14,103 nucleotides of DNA from Zelopaecilomyces penicillatus. Taxonomy: Eukaryota > Ascomycota > Sordariomycetes > Hypocreales > Pseudodiploosporaceae. Below are positions 9,563 to 14,103 of this stretch, piece after piece. The notes under the pieces were generated by a model. The model was not told where the DNA came from. It saw only the letters and a program-made list of their open reading frames with translations, and searched no databases. Position numbers and translations under genes: made by a program. The stretch covers positions 1 to 14,103 of the forward strand of contig VCCP01000011.1 in the NCBI GenBank assembly GCA_005765155.1. The letters are read 5' to 3'. The stretch's first letter is position 1; every line of letters starts with the position of its first letter.

Positions 9563-10174
9563 CTAATGATGTGAAGCTTTCCTTTGGCGGCATCCACATT
9601 CGCAGCGAGTCATCGGCTCATCAAAGAGCACAGTATCAGCATCGACATCGCCAACAGTACGACAGGTACCCTCACAAGGCTCCCCAAGCTTTTCGATCTT
9701 TTCATAGTACCGTAGCCTTTTCGCCAGTTCACCAGCGAATTCCTGTGGCCCATACCGCATAGTGTAAATATTATGTACTCCGTACAGGCAATTAACATCT
9801 CCCAGCTCACATCTGACATTCTCTCTTCCGGCTTGGCCAAGACGTGGCAAAGACAGCCGTCCGAGCTGCTAACAACATCCGAGACCATGTGCCCTACATT
9901 AGCACATAACTCATCAACAACGAGGCGTGGCCTCAGCGGGCCTACTGAATGGGCAGGTATGTTGCCAACAGCGTCTTCGGCGGCGCAGCTCGACCAGCTC
10001 TAAAAGGAGCTTTTCAGCAAATGGTGGCGGGCCAGCAGCTGCAACTTCCTGCAAGAATCTCTGGCCTCCTGGCAAGGGGGGGAGGTGATGCGAAACTACT
10101 GTAGCCTCTCCATGATGAACGTGCAGCCAGCCTGCAGCTTTGGTGGCTTGCAGAACACAGTTTGCTTCTGTCAA
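9563..10174 (-). pseudogene. Possible decayed coding remnant (right copy)
   Basis: This is the exact mirror of 4390-5001, with the same three broken frames in the same places. The minus-strand frames are 9914-10174, 9610-9999 and 9563-9850. The antisense strand also has a 76-codon frame (9773-10003) with no recognisable domain, so the coding direction itself is uncertain. Identity between the arms means this copy adds no independent evidence. Confidence 0.22.
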
Positions 10175-11369
10175 CTCCTCATATTAATGCCTGCGGTCGG
10201 CGATTCTGACAGAGCCAGTGTGCTGTAATAATTACTCCACACCAGGTACGAGAGAAATAATACTGGACGTGTTACAATTCTTTGGGCGCGTAATTTCCCC
10301 TTGCTGCGTCCGGAATCGGCACGACAATGCCCAAGAAAAGCTTCGCTGGCTTTTACCATTTGTTGTTCATCTTCGTCCCTGCTGGGGAGGGGGGATAGAT
10401 CGAAAAGGATGCTCCGCCTGGTTCGGGCTAAAACAACGCACAATGAATTTGCTCCAATAGCTACAACGGAGAGCATCCAGATTCGCCCTGGCGTGCCCTA
10501 CTTGAATCATACCTACATATGTACGGCGTACAGCTCGGAAAATGGAGAATGCTGACACTGCCCGAAGGGTAAATTGTTGTATGCACGCTGTTACAAAGAG
10601 GAATTAAATGTCCGCCGTGCATGTTTGCGGGTTGTGAGTTGTGTTGACACTGGGCGTTGGAGGTCGGTCCCCCCCTTGAATAGTGAGGCTCAATATTTCC
10701 CCTCAATTCAATCAAGGGGCATGACATGGAAAGCACATCACTCTCGTACGTTTCAAAGTCCCCTCTTTGTCGCCATGTCGCGACTACTGGATGAGGACAA
10801 CAAACATGGGTAGAGCGGTGTGCCGGTTTATAACTAATAACCCATCCCACCAAAAGAAACAGTTAGCCGCCTTCAATAGAGCGACGAGCTCGTGACTCTT
10901 TTTAGCATGGGGTTGGGTTGTGGGAGGGGAGCCACGTTGTGAATCTTTCCACCACACTTCAGCCCAGGCAACCGAGTCTGCCACAGGTTTTTTGGGGCAT
11001 GGCTATATACGAGATTTTGCATGTGTGATGACATAAAAATGTAACGATGCTAGCTGCCCAAGATGGTGGGAAGCAATCAACACACACCATACGTTGGTAC
11101 ATTTCGTGCTGTACATGAGCATGCGAGTATGGCTTCGTATGAAGTAGCCCCCTCAAGCACTTGTTCGGCAGGATGACGTGCGTGTTGAGTCAACGGGGGG
11201 CAGAGGTCAGTCCGCAGAATCTGATAGGCCTGGCGGCAACAGGTTGCAAATGCTTTTCTAGAGCCGTGAACAACTGTGATAGATATTCGGGGAGGTGAGA
11301 GAAGCCCATCACTGTCGCGGGGCGTCAGACCACAATAGGAAAGTTCAACTAATATCTGTTGCGCTTAAT

Positions 11370-11388
11370 AAAAAAAAAAAAAAAAAAA
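11370..11388. repeat. 19-nt A homopolymer (right)
   Basis: There are 19 consecutive A, matching the left-arm T tract at 3176-3194 in length. Confidence 0.8.
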
Positions 11389-11726
11389 CACTGTAATCTC
11401 AGTGGAATGACTAAGGATTTAACACTCTGCAACCAAGCATTGTGTTACAAGCAAAGGTCATCTTGAAGCCGTAAAGAATGAATAGCCAATAACCCATATC
11501 GAAGATGAATTTCATGCGATGTGAAGTAGTATAGGTCTTTGGTATGTGCCATTATTCGCGGGGTCTGGCGTCAAGTAACGCATCGCTCCTGCAAGAACTT
11601 CTCCAAGTCTTTATTATTTGTTTACCATCAATAACCCATCAGGTACTTATTTCAAGGCTTTTTTGGTACTCGAGACCCAAAAGCTGAAGCCATTCGCGAA
11701 AAGCAACACGAAAGCAAGCGTCACTT

Positions 11727-11744
11727 CACGTGCGCAATCACGTG
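11727..11744 (+). promoter_or_regulatory. Paired CACGTG boxes upstream of ATP16 (right)
   Basis: CACGTG occurs at 11727-11732 and 11739-11744 (the latter as TCACGTGA), 124-141 bp upstream of the right-arm ATP16 start. It is identical in sequence and spacing to the left copy. If the palindrome is real, both ATP16 genes carry the same proximal promoter. Confidence 0.5.
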
Positions 11745-11867
11745 ATGTGAAATCGGTCGGATTTTCCCGCTAGCCGAATCGTGACTGCTGTTCGGCAAAG
11801 ATTGGTGCCAACGACACTCGATAGAGCTCCTCTTCAAGCATCAACCCAATTATCCTCACAATCCATC

Positions 11868-12662
11868 ATGTACGCCTTCCGCTTCGCCCGTGCGGCCGTT
11901 CGAGCCCGCCCCGCATCCATGCGAGTGGCTATCCAGCGGAGAGGATACGCCGAGGCCGTCCCCGACAAGGTCAGAAGATATTGGCAACAAGGGTTCCAAC
12001 AAACATATCGCTAACCAGTTCACAGATCAAGCTGAGCTTGTCTCTGCCTCATCAGGTATGGAACCGAATTCGATTAGCGATTAATTTCCCGAAGTTTTGC
12101 GATACAATTGAGCCATAGTGGGGGGGAATAATGGATGATTTCGGGCGCCGAAGCTAATTGCCGCATCGCAGACCATCTACAAGTCACAAGATTGTGTCCA
12201 GGTCAACATCCCCGCTGAGTCCGGTGATATGGGTGTCCTCGCAAACCACGTTCCTGCGATCGAGCAGTTGAAGGCTGGCCTGGTCGAGGTTGTTGAGGAG
12301 AGCGGTGGTGCCAAGCAGTTCTTCCGTACGAGACCCTCCCTGGTCGTCACTTGAATCAAACAAGAGAACATATAACTAACGAGCTACAGTGTCCGGTGGA
12401 TTCGCAAGCGTTCAGCCCAACTCTGTCTTGAGCATCAACGCCCCCGAGGCCTACCCTCTGGAGGACTTCAGCGCCGACGCCATCCGGGCGCAGATTGCTG
12501 AGGCCCAAAAGGTCGCCAGTGGCAACGGAAGCGAGCAGGATATTGCTGAGGCTAAGATTGAGCTAGAGGTACGTTGAGGGTCGCGCGCGCCATTTAAAGC
12601 TATAGACACTGACTAACCTTGATTTGCAGATTCTCGAGACTCTGGCTGCCCACGTCAAATAA
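11868..12662 (+). CDS. ATP16: F1F0 ATP synthase subunit delta, mitochondrial (right copy)
   Basis: This second copy is identical in sequence to the left one. Exons are 11868-11969, 12026-12055, 12172-12325, 12390-12568 and 12630-12662. The introns are 56, 116, 64 and 61 bp. Intron 1 begins GTCAGA, intron 2 GTATGG, intron 3 GTACGA and intron 4 GTACGT. CTAAC or CTAAT elements precede the acceptors of introns 1-4. Exon 2 is a 30-nt microexon encoding IKLSLSLPHQ. The product is 165 residues with a matrix-targeting peptide, a beta-sandwich and a C-terminal helical hairpin. No coding base differs between the copies, although this is normally a single-copy gene, which bears directly on whether the duplication is real. 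Confidence 0.95.
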
Positions 12663-13116
12663 ATTGGTAGTTGTAATTGGCGAGCGTCCGTGTACATCAA
12701 AACAAACTTTCCTATCTCGACTTCTAGAGCAGAGCCTAGACAATTGATATATGTTGGGTGCTGTTATCTGGTCATTGAATTTTGCATGGTTTTCTCTGAT
12801 CCGAACATATCGTTTGTGTCACCTATATGTCGAGCTCCTTCCGGTTGTTGTGATTGCGGACGACATTTCCTGCATAGGTAGTTGTCTCCTGTGCCTCCTT
12901 CTAGTCTTATGTCTAGACTGTTTCCTTTCATGACCATGCACATGTGATAATGTTGACTAGCTCTGCACTTTCCTTGACTTAAAAGCACACTCTGGCTGAG
13001 ATCTAGACTAAACCTACATGAAGAATTTGGTTCTGCCCGTGAATAGTTTGTGCGTGGCTCGAGTGCTCGATTCATCCCCCAGATAGTCTTTTCAGTGCCC
13101 TTGCTTCAATATCATC
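12663..13116 (+). other. ATP16 to cysteine-motif gene intergenic region, right arm
   Basis: This mirrors 1447-1901 and is 1 bp shorter: one extra T in 12813-12815, and loss of GC at 13042/13043. It holds the ATP16 3' UTR and the presumed promoter of the next gene. No other gene or structured RNA is evident. Confidence 0.6.
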
Positions 13117-14103
13117 ATGGCAGCAGTCGACTTAAGCACCCCCAAATCCTCTGATAGAGGATTTACATCAATACGCAAACAGAATACTGAGACAGCCACG
13201 GACGGCACTAATACCATCTGGACTTGTGGGGCGCGCATCCGCGAGCTCAGATCCATCGCCACTGGCGAGAACATGGGCCGACTGCCATCACCGTCTCCAA
13301 TAACCGAAACCCGACACAGAATCCCAGGTTCACGCAGGGTTATCAAGCAACTAGGAAACTCTGCAGTCCAGCTTCTAAATATGCACGCTTGGAAGTGCCC
13401 GCCTCCCCACCAGTCGGGCACGCTTATCCAGGCTTGGTAGTGGGCGGCGAACACGGTGTCGAGGATCACGGAATCTTGTGGGAATATTCGTTTACTGGAG
13501 CTAAAGCCACAAGTGTGCGTTCAAAGCTGAGTCCTGCGAGGTCAGATACCCTTTGAGATGAACCATGCCTATGCAATACTCTAACGTTCCTTATCTCCCT
13601 GCAGCAGGCTTGATGATCGTGACTATGAGCAGCACAGGTTCGATCAGTGATTGCACCAAATCCCAGGTCTTAAATACCAGTAAAGTGCCGATTCTCCCTC
13701 GTCACCTTGTTCGGAGAAAAGCAACACGAAATCCGATAGCTCTACCGACAGGAACAAGGATGCCCTCGAGATGTTTGATAAGTACGGGGTCTCGCGACCA
13801 GAAGGCTGGCTTCTGGGGCAGGTAGAAGACGACCAAGACATATTCGGACCTGGCGCCATTCAAATCTGCCATTCATGTGGCGAGCCCTTGCCTACACATA
13901 CACAATGCAGCAGGTGTGGCCATGAGTTTTGCCCGAAATGCACTCGTATGAGGTCAGCAAATATCACCGAAACACCAGATTCCAGGCGATTAGACCGTGG
14001 TGCTGTTTCTCAGGCGGACGTGTCATTAAATGGTTCCGCAAGCCATAAGGACTTTGCGGATTCCATTTCATCACCCATGCACCAAAATAACCAATACCGA
14101 ATT
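13117..14103 (+). pseudogene. Frame-broken copy of the cysteine-motif gene, 3'-partial
   Basis: This is the mirror of 459-1446 with exon 1 at 13117-13540, intron 13541-13604 and exon 2 from 13605 to the edge. Loss of AA at 13196/13197 and of one G in 13228-13231 alters about twelve codons and then restores frame. The AC gained near 13316 shifts frame for good and leads to a TAG at 13438-13440. In exon 2, base losses after 13629, 13672 and 13687 put a TGA at 13648-13650; after the third loss the original frame returns, and the six-cysteine array is intact in 13867-13941. Six indels in about 500 bp of exon, against none in ATP16, may reflect poor base-calling rather than true decay. If so, this is the same gene as the left copy. 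Confidence 0.6.

Larger units (their letters stand above)
10175..11867. other. Gene-free stretch and ATP16 upstream region, right arm
   Basis: This mirrors 2697-4389. It includes two inter-arm homopolymer differences (G6 at 10389-10394, T5 at 10899-10903), each changing which short frames appear open. A CCAAT at 11486-11490 lies about 380 bp upstream of the ATP16 start and could bind the HAP complex, but a single 5-bp match is weak evidence. Another CCAAT at 11846-11850 is too close to the start codon to be a typical HAP site. Confidence 0.5.
7282..14103 (-). repeat. Right arm of giant zero-spacer inverted repeat
   Basis: This 6822-bp segment mirrors 456-7281 and is 4 bp shorter overall. The indels seen are: T9 at 8893-8901 versus A8 at 5663-5670; G6 at 10389-10394 versus C5 at 4171-4175; T5 at 10899-10903 versus A6 at 3661-3666; T3 at 12813-12815 versus A2 at 1750-1751; loss of GC at 13042/13043; loss of AA at 13196/13197; one G lost in 13228-13231; gain of AC near 13314-13317; and single-base losses after 13629, 13672 and 13687. 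There is no terminal transposon structure and no transposase. Confidence 0.97.

Noticed and set aside
12690..12933. Short open frames after ATP16
   Set aside because: They lie in the presumed ATP16 3' UTR, change frame between arms at the 12813 T run, and have no domain.
456..14103. Giant inverted repeat as terminal repeats of a transposon or linear plasmid
   Set aside because: The arms meet without an interior, there is no transposase, recombinase or plasmid-type polymerase, and the content is ordinary nuclear genes.
1..14103. CRISPR arrays, rRNA genes, telomeric TTAGGG arrays
   Set aside because: I looked on both strands and saw none, so there is no direct evidence that the centre is a telomere end.

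Overview
The window is a stretch of filamentous ascomycete nuclear DNA (Pezizomycotina; the ATP synthase delta protein looks most like Sordariomycetes, perhaps Hypocreales, judged from remembered family resemblance). Evidence: short introns of 56-116 bp with GT..AG ends and CTAAC-type branch sites, fungal protein sequence, and no bacterial gene organisation.

The overriding feature is one giant inverted repeat. The left half (456-7281) and right half (7282-14103) are reverse complements, meeting with no spacer at 7281/7282. Positions 1-455 would pair with sequence beyond the right edge. The only differences I found are 11 small insertions/deletions and no substitutions. Four are single-base homopolymer differences spread over about 5.5 kb, and seven are packed into the right arm at 13.04-13.69 kb. 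Nearly every item therefore occurs twice.

Reading outward from the centre, each arm has: about 2.3 kb with no gene I can support; a 0.6 kb stretch with coding-like but frame-broken sequence (4390-5001 / 9563-10174); about 1.7 kb more of gene-free sequence, ending in a probable promoter with two CACGTG boxes; ATP16, the five-exon gene for the delta subunit of mitochondrial F1 ATP synthase (1902-2696 minus / 11868-12662 plus); a 455-bp intergenic gap; and, on the same strand as ATP16, a two-exon gene for an unrecognised cysteine-motif protein that runs off both window edges. The cysteine-motif gene is open in the left arm (1-1446 minus) but frame-broken in the right arm (13117-14103 plus).

The palindrome is either a real, very recent inverted duplication or a fold-back artefact of library preparation or assembly. 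I favour the artefact: zero spacer, no substitutions, indel-only differences that increase toward one end, and no C-to-T decay of the kind RIP (repeat-induced point mutation) leaves in many fungi of this group. The sequence alone cannot settle it.
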